This document shows, piece by piece, positions 10,018-19,577 of a stretch of 64,000 nucleotides of DNA. Origin of the DNA: Cellvibrio mixtus subsp. mixtus J3-8 (lineage in GTDB: Bacteria > Pseudomonadota > Gammaproteobacteria > Pseudomonadales > Cellvibrionaceae). The notes under the pieces were generated by a model. It worked only from the letters and a program-made list of their open reading frames with translations, was not told the origin of the DNA and did no database searches. The translations under genes were made by a program, and so were the position numbers. How positions within the stretch are numbered: the first letter of the stretch is position 1; every line of letters starts with the position of its first letter. The stretch lies in contig NZ_KN266210.1 of assembly GCF_000766945.1 (NCBI RefSeq), forward strand, positions 219,626-283,625, written 5' to 3'.

Positions 10018-10752
10018 ATGAAGCGTTCCCTTTCAATTGTGTTCTGGCCCGTATTTTTTAGCTGCCAGTTAATCGCCCTTGCCCTTGTTAGCTGGCATCT
10101 ATTGGCCCAATTCCATTTTGCGTATCCACTTGGGTATCAATTATTAGGATTGGATAAACACATCGCCGAATATGCGCCACTCAATCGCAACAAAGCGGAT
10201 TTCGAATACACCACTCCCGCAGATCACTGGCGATTATTTGGTGAAATTACGGATGCGGTACAAGACAGTGGCCGCGGTTTGCAAAATATCAGTTACCCGT
10301 TGCCTAATGGACAAACCACCGGACTAATGCATGAAGCAGAAATTATTCACCTGCAAGATGTAGCCAATCTGATTGATCGGTTTTACCAGGCAGGGCTGAT
10401 AGGTGCGGCGATATGGCTCATATTGATTGCCATCGCTGTCTTGAAAAAATGGCCACCGCCTTCCTATAAAAAAGTGTTAACCGGTTTTATTGCAGGTATC
10501 GCATTAATCACCGCAGCAGTGTTGGCAATAGGCCCAACCGATGTGTTTTACTGGTTGCATGTGCAAATTTTTCCCGCAGGCCATCAATGGTTTTTTTATT
10601 ACCAGGATTCACTGATGACCACTCTGATGAAAGCACCGGATATTTTTGCTTTTATCGCTGTGTTTTTATTAGTGATATTGATCACACTGTGGGTCATCGC
10701 ATTTTTGCTTTTCAAGCAAACCATTAATCACCGTTTAAAAAATAAAATATAA
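10018..10752 (+). CDS. DUF1461-type integral membrane protein
   Basis: About 244 residues with four predicted membrane helices: near the N-terminus (residues 8-30), two in the middle (after DRFYQAG and after YKKVL), and one near the C-terminus. A periplasmic domain of about 90 residues separates helices 1 and 2. The pattern with HEAEIIHLQDV and FHxxxF/PxGxQW-like segments fits the DUF1461/TIGR01906 family. The function is unknown. The ATG at 10018 is preferred over an upstream TTG, although its ribosome site is weak. Confidence 0.7.
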   Translation: MKRSLSIVFWPVFFSCQLIALALVSWHLLAQFHFAYPLGYQLLGLDKHIAEYAPLNRNKADFEYTTPADHWRLFGEITDAVQDSGRGLQNISYPLPNGQTTGLMHEAEIIHLQDVANLIDRFYQAGLIGAAIWLILIAIAVLKKWPPPSYKKVLTGFIAGIALITAAVLAIGPTDVFYWLHVQIFPAGHQWFFYYQDSLMTTLMKAPDIFAFIAVFLLVILITLWVIAFLLFKQTINHRLKNKI

Positions 10753-10911
10753 TTTTTTAACCGATAAAAATCCCGGAATATTAAGCTTCTATCTGGTAAT
10801 GACAGTGAGTGGCCAGCCCACTCCTGTTTTGTTAGAGTCCTGCCCCGGCGGAATTTAACTGACTGAATTCCCTCCTCGAGTTATCCGATTCCAATAAAAG
10901 AGCTAATAACC

Positions 10912-12081
10912 ATGAAGCTGTATTTGAAACTCTTTGCCGCATTTTTATTGTGCAGCCAATTAATTGCTTGTAGCGCTACGCCCAAGACTGCCACACCTCA
11001 AAAACCGGAACAAAACCACGGTTTTACCAATACCCAGCAATCGGCGGATGAATGGTGGAATATTCCCTATCCACAATCATTTGATGCAAAAAAACTGGAG
11101 CGCAAACAAAGCCTGATTAAAGTACAAGGCAAGGGCTTTGTAACTGAAGATGGCAACGCATTTATTTTTCGCGGTGTAAATATTGCGGACCCGGGCAAAC
11201 TGTATCAGCAAGGTCGATGGAACAAGGCACTGTTTGAAGAAGTCCATCGCTGGGGGGCAAATACAATTCGCTTACCGATTCATCCACTGTCCTGGCGCAA
11301 ATATGGTAAAGACTGGTTCTTTGAACGCATTGATGAAGCAGTGCTCTGGGCCAATAGCCAAGGACTGTATTTAATTATCGACTGGCATTCCATCGGCAAC
11401 CTTGAAGCCGAAATGTACCAACATGTGATGTATGAAACCACGCAACATGAAACGGCCGACTTCTGGCGCAAAATTGCATTGCGTTATCGCACAGTGCCTA
11501 CCATTGCGGTTTATGAAATTTTTAATGAACCCACACATAACTATATTGGCACCGGCGATTTTTCGTTAGGCAAAGCGAGTTGGGAAAGCTGGCGTAATTT
11601 GCTGGAAGATTACATCGATTTAATTCGCCTCTATAACAAGAACGCTATTCCATTGGTGGCCGGTTATAACTGGGCTTATGATTTATCTCCCGTCGCCACA
11701 GCGCCGGTGCGTCGCGATAACATTGCTTACGCAATTCATCCTTATCCGCAAAAAGCCAAGCCGCAAGATCCAACCAAAGCAAACTTTTTTGCGATGTGGG
11801 AAAAAACCTGGGGCTATGTTGCTGACAAATATCCGCTGATCGCCACCGAACTTGGCTGGGCCAAAGAAACAGATTACGGCGCGCATGTGCCGGTGATTAA
11901 CAACGATGGAACCTACGGGCCAAATATTGTTGAATATATGGCGAGAAAAGGTGTGTCCTATACAGTGTGGGTTTTTGATCCGGAGTGGTCACCAGTGATG
12001 ATCAAGGACTGGAATTTTACACCGTCAGAACAAGGTGAATTTTTCAAAAAAGAAATGTTGAAGGCACGAAAAAATAAATAA
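10912..12081 (+). CDS. GH5 family lipoprotein glycoside hydrolase
   Basis: A 389-residue enzyme with a lipoprotein signal peptide (lipobox LIAC, Cys20), so probably anchored in the outer membrane. The (beta/alpha)8 GH5 fold is clear: RGVNIADPG, the NTIRLPIHP motif, IIDWHS, the acid/base Glu in YEIFNEPTH (about Glu206), the AIHPYP motif and the nucleophile Glu in IATELGW (about Glu313). GH5 covers endoglucanases, mannanases and other beta-glycanases; the subfamily and substrate cannot be assigned here. There is no carbohydrate-binding module. It is a single gene followed by a stem-loop terminator. Confidence 0.87.
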   Translation: MKLYLKLFAAFLLCSQLIACSATPKTATPQKPEQNHGFTNTQQSADEWWNIPYPQSFDAKKLERKQSLIKVQGKGFVTEDGNAFIFRGVNIADPGKLYQQGRWNKALFEEVHRWGANTIRLPIHPLSWRKYGKDWFFERIDEAVLWANSQGLYLIIDWHSIGNLEAEMYQHVMYETTQHETADFWRKIALRYRTVPTIAVYEIFNEPTHNYIGTGDFSLGKASWESWRNLLEDYIDLIRLYNKNAIPLVAGYNWAYDLSPVATAPVRRDNIAYAIHPYPQKAKPQDPTKANFFAMWEKTWGYVADKYPLIATELGWAKETDYGAHVPVINNDGTYGPNIVEYMARKGVSYTVWVFDPEWSPVMIKDWNFTPSEQGEFFKKEMLKARKNK

Positions 12082-12088
12082 TAAAAGT

Positions 12089-12128
12089 CCGGTCACTGCT
12101 GTTGATACGCCTTATACAGAGTGACCGG
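12089..12128 (+). terminator. Stem-loop after the GH5 gene
   Basis: A perfect 9-bp stem (12089-12097 with 12120-12128) and a 22-nt loop, 7 nt after the stop codon and followed by a short TTT. It may serve both this gene and the convergent AHSA1 gene. Confidence 0.6.
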
Positions 12129-12141
12129 AGTTTAAAGGTTG

Positions 12142-12600
12142 TTATTTCCCGGCCGCCCTTCGATTAACTTCCGCCGCATATTTTTCCAGGTTCTGCTCAT
12201 TCGCCGGTGATACAAACTGGCGAATTTGCTCATAGTGTTCAACGGTATCAAATAATTGTTGCCAGTGAACCAGGGTAGCCTCACCCGAAGGTTCAAACGT
12301 AATCGTTAAAATAAAATGATGACCGGATAAATGCTCAATCACGATCCGCTGATTATCACTGACTTCTAAAAACCGGCTTTCATTTTCATAATCATTGCCA
12401 TCAGGGCCGTGCATGGTATGCCGCCACTGACCGCCGGTGCGAAAATCAAACTCATGAAATGTATTGGAAAAGCCCGCAGGTCCCCACCACCGCTCCAAAC
12501 TATTTGCATCGCGAAATGCAGCAAACACTTGTGAGACAGGAGCATCAATGCGACGACTTTTTACATCGGTTCGTTGCTGTTCGGATTCCGGCAATGCCAT
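12142..12600 (-). CDS. SRPBCC/AHSA1-like domain protein
   Basis: A 152-residue START-like protein of the AHSA1 type (IDAPVSQVFAAF, WWGPAGF, EFDFRTGGQW). This fold binds hydrophobic ligands; many members are uncharacterised. The ATG at 12600 has AAGGAG 8 nt upstream. It follows the VOC gene by 24 nt on the same strand and is likely cotranscribed with it. AHSA1 and VOC proteins are often found together, but their joint role is unknown. Confidence 0.85.
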   Translation of the reverse strand: MALPESEQQRTDVKSRRIDAPVSQVFAAFRDANSLERWWGPAGFSNTFHEFDFRTGGQWRHTMHGPDGNDYENESRFLEVSDNQRIVIEHLSGHHFILTITFEPSGEATLVHWQQLFDTVEHYEQIRQFVSPANEQNLEKYAAEVNRRAAGK

Positions 12601-12624
12601 AGGCAAACTCCTTAAATAATTATT

Positions 12625-13125
12625 TCAACAAGTACGCTCGTTCACTGTATCAACGACCAAGCGATGTTGCTTGTCAAAAACCCACACTTCTTCGTAATCT
12701 ACTTCAAATAAATGACCATCCGGATCTTTAAAATATCCCGCAATTCCGAAGGGAGTACGTGTCGCCGGTTTTACTAATTCCCCACCCGCCTCCACTGCTT
12801 TGGCAAGAATTGCCGGCACTTCTTCTGGCGTTTTTGCCAGGTATACAAAGCCCACCCCATTGAAACCACCTGGTTTTGCAGAGTCCGCCAAAGAGTCCGC
12901 AGCAAAAACCTCACGCCCTATTAAACATAACGCGTAACCGCCCAGATCAAACTTCACAAATTCATCATGACCTGTCGGTGATTTCTGCCATCCCAAGGCT
13001 TCATAAAACGCTTGGGATTTCGCAACACTCTCTACACCCAACAAAATCAAATGCAGGCGTTGGCTGGGCGCAATAGATTGAATTTCTACTGATGAAAAAA
13101 TATGGCCAACTTCTTTTTTTAACAT
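12625..13125 (-). CDS. VOC (glyoxalase/dioxygenase superfamily) protein
   Basis: A 166-residue vicinal-oxygen-chelate protein with paired beta-alpha-beta-beta-beta units. FYEALGWQ marks the first unit and DPDGHLFEVDYEE the last, where Glu is the usual metal ligand. GGAGAAA lies 5 nt before the ATG. Possible roles include glyoxalase-like detoxification or antibiotic binding; none can be chosen. It is the first gene of a two-gene unit with the AHSA1 protein. Confidence 0.83.
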   Translation of the reverse strand: MLKKEVGHIFSSVEIQSIAPSQRLHLILLGVESVAKSQAFYEALGWQKSPTGHDEFVKFDLGGYALCLIGREVFAADSLADSAKPGGFNGVGFVYLAKTPEEVPAILAKAVEAGGELVKPATRTPFGIAGYFKDPDGHLFEVDYEEVWVFDKQHRLVVDTVNERTC

Positions 13126-13272
13126 TATGTTTCTCCTTGCTGATGAATGTAGGACTTATTTTGCAAAACGCATTCGCCAGCTTCTGTCAGTATAGATGTA
13201 GTATTGGTCGTTAAAATAGGATTTTGATCTAACATCACCGAGCGCAATGATTACTTTTTAACCCTAAAATAG

Positions 13273-15327
13273 TTACTCTCTTTTTTTGATAAACACCGCC
13301 ACCGAGCGAGCATTTACCCAATAACTATCGCTGGTCAATAATAGTGATTCATTAGTATCAACAATATCGTCAGGCCCGCTTAGACTCGTATCAACCACCA
13401 AATGCCAGGCGCCCGATTCCTGAATACGAAACTCCAATGCTTGCCAGTACGCGTTAATCATTACATAAATATCATCGTCAAACTCCGTTGCACCCAGAAT
13501 GCAAAAAGCTAGCGTGCGCGAATAACTGGCCAGGTCCACAGCCCCCGAAGTTCCATACCATTTCACCTGGTCACGCCAAAAACGACTGCGCCCAATAGAC
13601 GGATGTTGTTTGCGAAATTGAATCATTAATTTAAAAAAACGAAACATGTCCGGGAATTGTTGCAGCTGGTGCCAGTTTAACCAGGAAATTTCAGTATCTT
13701 GATTGTAAGGATTGTTATTACCATGTTGGGTATTCAGAAATTCATCGCCCATTACAAACATCGGTGTGCCGTTGCTCAGCATTAAAATGGTGAATAGATT
13801 TTTTATTTGCTGTTTGCGCAATAGCAATATGTCATTAGGAAGATTTTCATCACCTTCCCAACCGTGGTTCCAACTGAAATTACTGTCAGTCCCGTCAGTA
13901 TTATTATTGCCGTTGGCAAGGTTACGTTTATGATGGTAGGACACCAGATCGTATAAACAAAAACCATCGTGGGCAGTAATAAAATTAATACTTTGGTACG
14001 GATGATAGACATCAGGTAGATTATCCGGAAATAAATCGGTACTGCCATAAATGCGGGACATCAATGCGGGTACTTGTTGTTCATCGCCTTTCACAAAACG
14101 CCGAACTGTATCGCGATATTCACCATTCCATTGCAACCAACTGATACCCGGGAATTTGCTGCCTAATTGATAACTATTAATATCCCAGGCTTCCGCAATC
14201 AAGCGGATATCCTGAAAATCGGGGTCAGATGTAATCGCAGCAATAATAGGTGGATCAATTAAATTGACACCGCCATTACTATCGCGTGTAAAGATAGAAG
14301 CCAGGTCAAAACGGAATCCATCGACATGCATTTCCTTTACCCAAAATCGCAGGCTCTCCACAATTAAATGACGCACATAACGGTTGGATGTATGGAAAAC
14401 ATTTCCCGTACCACTGTCATTCATGTAGTACTCGCGATTGTCCGCGAGCAAATAATAGGTGAGATTATCCAGCCCGCGAAAACTGTAGGTCGGCCCAAGT
14501 TCATTGGTTTCCGAGGTGTGGTTGTAAACCACATCCAGAATAACTTCGATTCCGGCCTGGTGCAGCGCTTTCACCATATCGCGAAACTCGTCCATTTGTT
14601 TACAACGTTGCGGAAATTGGCTGTAAGCATGGTGGGGCGAGAAAAAATTCAGGGTCATGTAACCCCAATAGTTTCCTTCTTGCGGATCAAATTGATGCAC
14701 CGGCAATAACTCAACCGCCGTGATTCCCAATTCCTGCAAATAAGGGATTTTTTTAATAACTCCTGAATACGTGCCACGCTCATTAATTGCTACGCCAGAA
14801 CTGGGGTCGCGAGTAAAACCGCGCACGTGCATTTCATAAATAATTAAATCGTGTTGATGTCGTGGGGGCTTTACATCGCCAGCCCAATCATAGGATTCAC
14901 TATTGTTGGGCGGCAGTACACCGAGCGGCGCTTTACCCATAGTCGAACCCGGTTGCGCACATGCACCACGGCTGTAATCCGGAGGAAAAAATACCCCGCG
15001 CGCGTAAGGGTCAAGCAATAATTTTTGCGGATCGTATCTATGCCCTTGCGAAGGATTGAATTCACCCAGGGCCCGATACGCGTAATATCGGGCATCCTGT
15101 GCATCCTCCAAGGCAACACGTATATGCCAGATGCGACCGGAGCGATTTTTGATAACATCAAACACCAATTCCGCTACCGGCTCGGTGTAATTCCCCTCAC
15201 GGAACAGCAACAAAATAATGCCCGTTGCATTGCGTGCATATATTGAAAAATTAAAACTTGTTTCAGAGGGTATCCAGGTAACCCCTAACGGAGTGGGGCT
15301 ACCTTCAATTGCAAACCAGGAATTCAT
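13273..15327 (-). CDS. glgX: Glycogen debranching enzyme (isoamylase type, GH13_11)
   Basis: About 684 residues from the ATG at 15327, which has AAGGAG 7 nt upstream. GlgX hydrolyses alpha-1,6 branches of phosphorylase-limit glycogen in the cytoplasm. The N-terminal CBM48-type domain (SPTPLGVTW, FNFSIYARNA) is followed by the GH13 barrel: LDVVYNHTSE, the nucleophile Asp in GFRFDLAS, the acid Glu in LIAEAWD, and ITAHDGF. The C-terminal beta domain contains VMINAYWQ. No other glycogen gene is next to it in this window. Confidence 0.93.
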   Translation of the reverse strand: MNSWFAIEGSPTPLGVTWIPSETSFNFSIYARNATGIILLLFREGNYTEPVAELVFDVIKNRSGRIWHIRVALEDAQDARYYAYRALGEFNPSQGHRYDPQKLLLDPYARGVFFPPDYSRGACAQPGSTMGKAPLGVLPPNNSESYDWAGDVKPPRHQHDLIIYEMHVRGFTRDPSSGVAINERGTYSGVIKKIPYLQELGITAVELLPVHQFDPQEGNYWGYMTLNFFSPHHAYSQFPQRCKQMDEFRDMVKALHQAGIEVILDVVYNHTSETNELGPTYSFRGLDNLTYYLLADNREYYMNDSGTGNVFHTSNRYVRHLIVESLRFWVKEMHVDGFRFDLASIFTRDSNGGVNLIDPPIIAAITSDPDFQDIRLIAEAWDINSYQLGSKFPGISWLQWNGEYRDTVRRFVKGDEQQVPALMSRIYGSTDLFPDNLPDVYHPYQSINFITAHDGFCLYDLVSYHHKRNLANGNNNTDGTDSNFSWNHGWEGDENLPNDILLLRKQQIKNLFTILMLSNGTPMFVMGDEFLNTQHGNNNPYNQDTEISWLNWHQLQQFPDMFRFFKLMIQFRKQHPSIGRSRFWRDQVKWYGTSGAVDLASYSRTLAFCILGATEFDDDIYVMINAYWQALEFRIQESGAWHLVVDTSLSGPDDIVDTNESLLLTSDSYWVNARSVAVFIKKRE

Positions 15328-15620
15328 AATAACTCCTTGCGTTATCCACGCTGGAAAAATAAACACTGGCTATAAAAATGATGTTGGATATATCCTGGTA
15401 AATCGACACAAGAAAAAAAAGCGAATGGGAATACTCATGGAGAGTCTAGCTTCCCCGAAAAATCACGGAGGGAACAGATCAGGATATGAGAGACACTATA
15501 TTATTCTAAAAAATTTCAAATGCCTTATTTCACTAAAGCAGTGTGAGTATTTCCCAAAACGAAAAGTAAATTGCGTAGCGGCAAAGATATTTGATCGGAA
15601 AAATTTTGAACCCCTGAGGA
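15328..15620. other. Intergenic region upstream of glgX
   Basis: About 290 AT-rich nt between glgX and the GH45 terminator. No gene or regulatory motif was recognised. Confidence 0.4.
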
Positions 15621-15652
15621 AAACACTGCGTGCATTACACGCAGTGTTTTTA
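15621..15652 (-). terminator. Intrinsic terminator after the GH45 gene
   Basis: A 13-bp stem (15621-15633 with 15639-15651), flanked by A and T runs, just downstream of the GH45 stop codon on the minus strand. Confidence 0.85.
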
Positions 15653-15657
15653 AGTAC

Positions 15658-17268
15658 TTAATTACAAGTGCTTTTAATATCGTTTAAGGGGCCACGGTTC
15701 ATTCCGGAGCGCGATGTTAACTCCGCCGGGCAAGCGACTTCTTTATATTTAAGTGCGGGATTATCGGCAGCTTCAAACCAGTTGGCGTACCAGGTACAGG
15801 CTTGTTGCAATTCAGTTAATCCGCGCGAACCAAACACACTATTACAACGACTGGTCAAACAACTTTTGTATTGCGCCAGGCTCGCGTTGTAACCCAGCTC
15901 CTGTTTACACGCGGCGAGGAAACCGCCGTATTGCGCGCCCAATTCGGAATTGGAAACGCCCCATTGCGCGGAACAGGCGTTAAATGCGCCAACACCACCG
16001 CCGGGAACCAGGATATCGAACTGGCCACCACCTACGTCGTAACCAATATTCGTGGCCTGTACGATCATCACTTTTCCCGCAAGCGCGGAAGAACCGGGAT
16101 CACCCGGCGAATTATGGGATTGACCGGTAAACTCTAGTTGATAACAACGTCCGCACACATCGCCGCTGGCAGTCGCCGCATAACCGTAGGCTAATTTATC
16201 GCTCACTGCAAAAGGTGCCATGCCCCAACACATATGCGCACCACCACCACCGTTGCCACAAGCACTGCCGGCATTGACATCAGTTAAGCGTGAGTTATTG
16301 CTGCCACACGCAGGCAATGGATTCACCACCGAAGGAACGTTTGCAGTCCAGCTGCAATGCGCTTTACAACAATCCCAATAGCGGGTTGCATAACCGTTGC
16401 AAGTTGCGCCCAACGTAATGCTACTCGTAGATGAACTGCTTAACGATGAACGGGATGAAGAGCTGGACGATGGCAAGGTATTTACACTGGACGAGCTGCG
16501 GCTGGTTGCAGCTGCACTTGAAGAGCTACGGCTGGTAGCAACTGCACTGGATGAATTGCCCGCATTTACAATACCGTAAGGTGCCGGCTGGCTCGCACAA
16601 GTTGTACGACTTACACAACTCTTGCCATTTTCATAACCCCAACCACTGGTTGTGCTTGCACAAAGAGGTGTAATCGTTCCGTACCAATTACAGGCTTCGC
16701 CATTAATCGATACTGCACTTGATGACGATGAGCGCAGCGATGACGATGGAGCACTGGAAGAGGTTCGTGGCGCAGAACTTGGCATGGCAGAAGAACTGGT
16801 GCGCGGCGCACTGGAACTGGCAAGGGTTGAAGGTGTACTGGAAGTAATTACCGAACTACACACCGCTCCGGTAATAACCGGTACTTGAGCCCTGCTCGCA
16901 CCATTGGTTCCCTGTACACCGAATTCCACACTGGCATTTACACCAATCGTGCTATTCCAGTTAAGCGCTGTTGCCGTGTAAGGGTTGGAGCCGGAGATAT
17001 TTGCATTCCAGTTGCTGGTTATACGCGAACCATCCGTGTAATTCCAGCCAATGTTCCAGCCGGAAATACTGCCGGTACCATTATTGGTAATGCGCAGGGT
17101 CGCGGTGAATCCGCTGCCCCAATCATTGGCAACAATGTATTCACATTGCGCTGCCTGCGCAGTGTTTATATTCGCGGTAGCGATTACAATGGATACACCG
17201 ATGATCCAGCGTTTTACTGCAGCCGGTTTTTTCAACGTTGTTTTGTATATAGCCGAGAGCAATTTCAT
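15658..17268 (-). CDS. Secreted endoglucanase GH45 with CBM2 and CBM10
   Basis: A 536-residue modular cellulase. Signal peptide to about residue 39 (ending TAQAAQ). CBM2 at about 40-137 with conserved Trp residues (GWNIGWNYTDG). A Ser/Thr/Pro linker. CBM10 at about 192-240 (CNWYGTITPLC, Cys-rich). A second Ser-rich linker. GH45 catalytic domain from about 300 to the end, with TRYWDCCKAHC holding the catalytic Asp and a Cys-rich fold. The same order of modules is known in Cel45A of Cellvibrio japonicus. It cuts internal beta-1,4 bonds of cellulose outside the cell. The long AGC/TCA serine-codon tracts are typical of Cellvibrio linkers. Confidence 0.93.
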   Translation of the reverse strand: MKLLSAIYKTTLKKPAAVKRWIIGVSIVIATANINTAQAAQCEYIVANDWGSGFTATLRITNNGTGSISGWNIGWNYTDGSRITSNWNANISGSNPYTATALNWNSTIGVNASVEFGVQGTNGASRAQVPVITGAVCSSVITSSTPSTLASSSAPRTSSSAMPSSAPRTSSSAPSSSLRSSSSSAVSINGEACNWYGTITPLCASTTSGWGYENGKSCVSRTTCASQPAPYGIVNAGNSSSAVATSRSSSSAAATSRSSSSVNTLPSSSSSSRSSLSSSSTSSITLGATCNGYATRYWDCCKAHCSWTANVPSVVNPLPACGSNNSRLTDVNAGSACGNGGGGAHMCWGMAPFAVSDKLAYGYAATASGDVCGRCYQLEFTGQSHNSPGDPGSSALAGKVMIVQATNIGYDVGGGQFDILVPGGGVGAFNACSAQWGVSNSELGAQYGGFLAACKQELGYNASLAQYKSCLTSRCNSVFGSRGLTELQQACTWYANWFEAADNPALKYKEVACPAELTSRSGMNRGPLNDIKSTCN

Positions 17269-17591
17269 TTATCGGTCCTCTTTATTTATTGGTCTGGTCA
17301 AGGGGTGTTAACCCGATCAGGAACAACAAAAATAATGGGCGGCAATCACTCCACTAAATTGAAATTAGCGAGCGACAATGCAGTGATGCAAGCGATTCCC
17401 CGGAGCAGACTCCGAGCAAGGTCAACACGGATACAGCAGGGAAACGCCAGAGGTTGATAACAACAGGAGAGATTTTTTGAATTTTATTTTTGTAGCGGTA
17501 AGACTAGCGCAGCAACCTGAATTTACAACGCAGGAATCATCAATCTGTGACTGGATTAACTTGAATGTGTCGCGCGAAAAATTATCTATAA
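17269..17591. other. Upstream region of the GH45 gene
   Basis: About 320 nt between the GH45 start and the LPMO terminator. It should hold the GH45 promoter and control sites for a polysaccharide-induced gene, but no clear operator was identified by eye. Confidence 0.35.
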
Positions 17592-17618
17592 AAAAACGGC
17601 AACAGAAGCTGCCGTTTT
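17592..17618 (-). terminator. Intrinsic terminator downstream of the LPMO gene
   Basis: An 8-9-bp GC-rich stem (17594-17601 with 17610-17617) with a run of seven T on the minus-strand side. It is about 80 nt after the LPMO stop. Confidence 0.8.
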
Positions 17619-17698
17619 GTTTCATCAATGATTTTATTTTTATAAAGCCAATAACATTATTTCCAGCTTTTTAATGTTTATTAGCAACTACGTATTTT

Positions 17699-18865
17699 TT
17701 ATTGGCAACTACGTACTAAAGCCCACGCATTTGCCCACGCCCAGCCTACGCCTGGTTCGTAAGGTCCACCAACAGTACACCAACCACCAACGGTGCAGCG
17801 GTATTCACTACCGGCATTGCGTACGACTGCACCTGTCGCATAAGTCGCCCCGTTAACATAAGCAGGTGATGTGCAACTTCCAGCAGGTGTCGATGAACTG
17901 GAGCGTGAACTTGCTTCTGCCACAGCGCTACGCGATGAAGAAACGGCAGTCGCCGAAGACGTACCACCGGAACCATTACAATCCCCCAAATCCAGCCAGT
18001 AGTTAAATTGGCCCGAGGTCAGTTCAGGATTGTTGCCCTGCGTCCAGTAATTTGCCTGGTAACGTTTATTGTTGTATTTCACTTGTTGCGGCTTGTTGTA
18101 AATAGTTCCGGCATCCCAGGCCGGCAAAGCCGCACAGGTATCACTGCCAATGCTACTACCCACCGAGGAACTTGAAGCGGGACGCGAACTGGATGTAGAC
18201 GGTGTCGAACTCACCGGATCATTGCCGTATACCACATCAATACATTGGTAAAAGCCTTCAGGAGCGTCAGCATAATCGCGTTGCCAAATACTGTAGACAA
18301 CATGTCGCCCGGTACGCGGTGGCAAATTAACCTGATGACGGGACACGGCCTCCTGGCCCGTGGGCGCGGACTGGTGAATCTGTTCCAGATCAGACCACTT
18401 CAATGGTTGATTTGGGTTATAACCTTGCTTGGTGATGTAGTAGCGGAAATACATGCTGCGATGCTGGGCGGTATTCGTCCACACAAATTCGCGATAACCC
18501 GCTTGCACCTGGGTTGCCGGCCAATCGCTGCGCGCCAGATCCAAACCACCGTAACCCCCAACGCCGGCGCTACATAATTTGCCATCGGGAATAACTGTTT
18601 CGTGGTTATCACGCACGCCGCCAATCGCAATACTTTGCGGTGAATAAAATCCCACATTCCCTGCTGCCTTTGCCGCGATACACGCAGGTAAGGTCGGGCT
18701 TTCAATATTATTTTCCTTACACACAATCACCCGCGCCTTGGGTGATGACACATAGCCATGCGCGCTCACATCAACTGCACCCAACAATGCAGTAGCGGCA
18801 ACAACAGCAGAAAAACCAATATCTCTAACACGGGAAATCGCGGAACGCTTCGGAATTATTTGCAC
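17699..18865 (-). CDS. AA10 lytic polysaccharide monooxygenase with CBM5 and CBM73-type modules
   Basis: About 388 residues. The start is the GTG at 18865, 9 nt after AAGGAG; a second GTG at 18871 is too close to that site. The signal peptide ends in DVSA, leaving His36 as the first mature residue (HGYVSSP), which is essential for the copper histidine brace. The AA10 domain runs to about residue 235, with the second brace His in NTAQHRSMYF and the Phe of GFYQCIDV. After a Ser-rich linker comes a CBM5-type chitin-binding module (PAWDAGTIYN). After a second linker comes a Cys-rich CBM73-like module. The same layout is known in C. japonicus LPMO10A, which oxidises chitin; chitin is therefore the likely substrate. 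Confidence 0.92.
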   Translation of the reverse strand: MQIIPKRSAISRVRDIGFSAVVAATALLGAVDVSAHGYVSSPKARVIVCKENNIESPTLPACIAAKAAGNVGFYSPQSIAIGGVRDNHETVIPDGKLCSAGVGGYGGLDLARSDWPATQVQAGYREFVWTNTAQHRSMYFRYYITKQGYNPNQPLKWSDLEQIHQSAPTGQEAVSRHQVNLPPRTGRHVVYSIWQRDYADAPEGFYQCIDVVYGNDPVSSTPSTSSSRPASSSSVGSSIGSDTCAALPAWDAGTIYNKPQQVKYNNKRYQANYWTQGNNPELTSGQFNYWLDLGDCNGSGGTSSATAVSSSRSAVAEASSRSSSSTPAGSCTSPAYVNGATYATGAVVRNAGSEYRCTVGGWCTVGGPYEPGVGWAWANAWALVRSCQ

Positions 18866-18976
18866 TTTCACTTTCTCCTTAAATAGGCAGCAAACCACAC
18901 ACGCTGCTCTCGTTAGTTGAATAGCGTTTCCTGCCACCAACAAACCGGTGCGGTTTATAGCAGGCAAAAAAAGCCT

Positions 18977-19017
18977 AAAACCCCTCGTAAGGAAAGGCCA
19001 GTACGAGTTTTGGTTTT
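18977..19017 (-). terminator. Imperfect stem-loop after the GNAT gene
   Basis: Two paired blocks (18977-18982 with 19012-19017, and 18984-18989 with 19002-19007) separated by bulges. It is A/T-flanked and lies downstream of the minus-strand acetyltransferase gene. Confidence 0.4.
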
Positions 19018-19115
19018 AAGGTTCGACTTTGGGAGAAAGCGTCCCGCTTTAGGTGAGACGATATGGACACGCGTACGACTTTATATTTAGGCGACAACCG
19101 ATCAGCGCATAGTAG

Positions 19116-19565
19116 TTATTTACATTTTTCCAAATACACCAGTTCTGTTTTACCTGAAATCGCAGTCTTAAAATTTTTATAACCACGACTTTTATAGAAA
19201 GCGAGATTTTTATGACTTTTGGAACCGGTGAATAATTCATAACGTGCAGCTGCAGGAAATAGAGATTCCAATGCTAGCAAAATACCAGAACCAATCCCCC
19301 GCCCCCAAAAATCCGGGTGCACGATTATACGGCCGATGCGCACAGAACCATTTTCCAATGTTGCCTGGCCACTGCCGACAATTTCATCATCGATAATCAC
19401 TTTCAGAATTTCTTTTGCGGAAAACTCAGCGCGCAATTGTTCTATAGTTTGGATTAACGGAAGAATTGAAAAATCATTGTTTAATTCCGCTTCTGAATGA
19501 TAAGCACGCTTTTGTAATGCGAGAATTGTTTCAGCATCCGTGACTACTGCTTTGGTTATTTCCAT
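19116..19565 (-). CDS. GNAT family N-acetyltransferase
   Basis: A 149-residue acetyl-CoA-dependent acetyltransferase. Motif A is complete (VHPDFWGRGIGSGILLA: the V/I-x-x-x-x-x-GxG/A loop that binds CoA pyrophosphate). FYKSRGYKNF is the usual motif B region. The substrate is unknown. It lies 12 nt after the GFA-type gene, probably in one transcript with it. Confidence 0.87.
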   Translation of the reverse strand: MEITKAVVTDAETILALQKRAYHSEAELNNDFSILPLIQTIEQLRAEFSAKEILKVIIDDEIVGSGQATLENGSVRIGRIIVHPDFWGRGIGSGILLALESLFPAAARYELFTGSKSHKNLAFYKSRGYKNFKTAISGKTELVYLEKCK

Positions 19566-19577
19566 AAAACCGGTTCC

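Noticed and set aside
15621..15652. Transposon end repeat
   Set aside because: The inverted repeat is a plain terminator next to the GH45 stop; no transposase or duplication is nearby.
16397..17000. Plus-strand frames across the GH45 linkers
   Set aside because: They are mirror frames of serine-rich linker codons and read as Asp/Glu/Leu repeats without a start signal.
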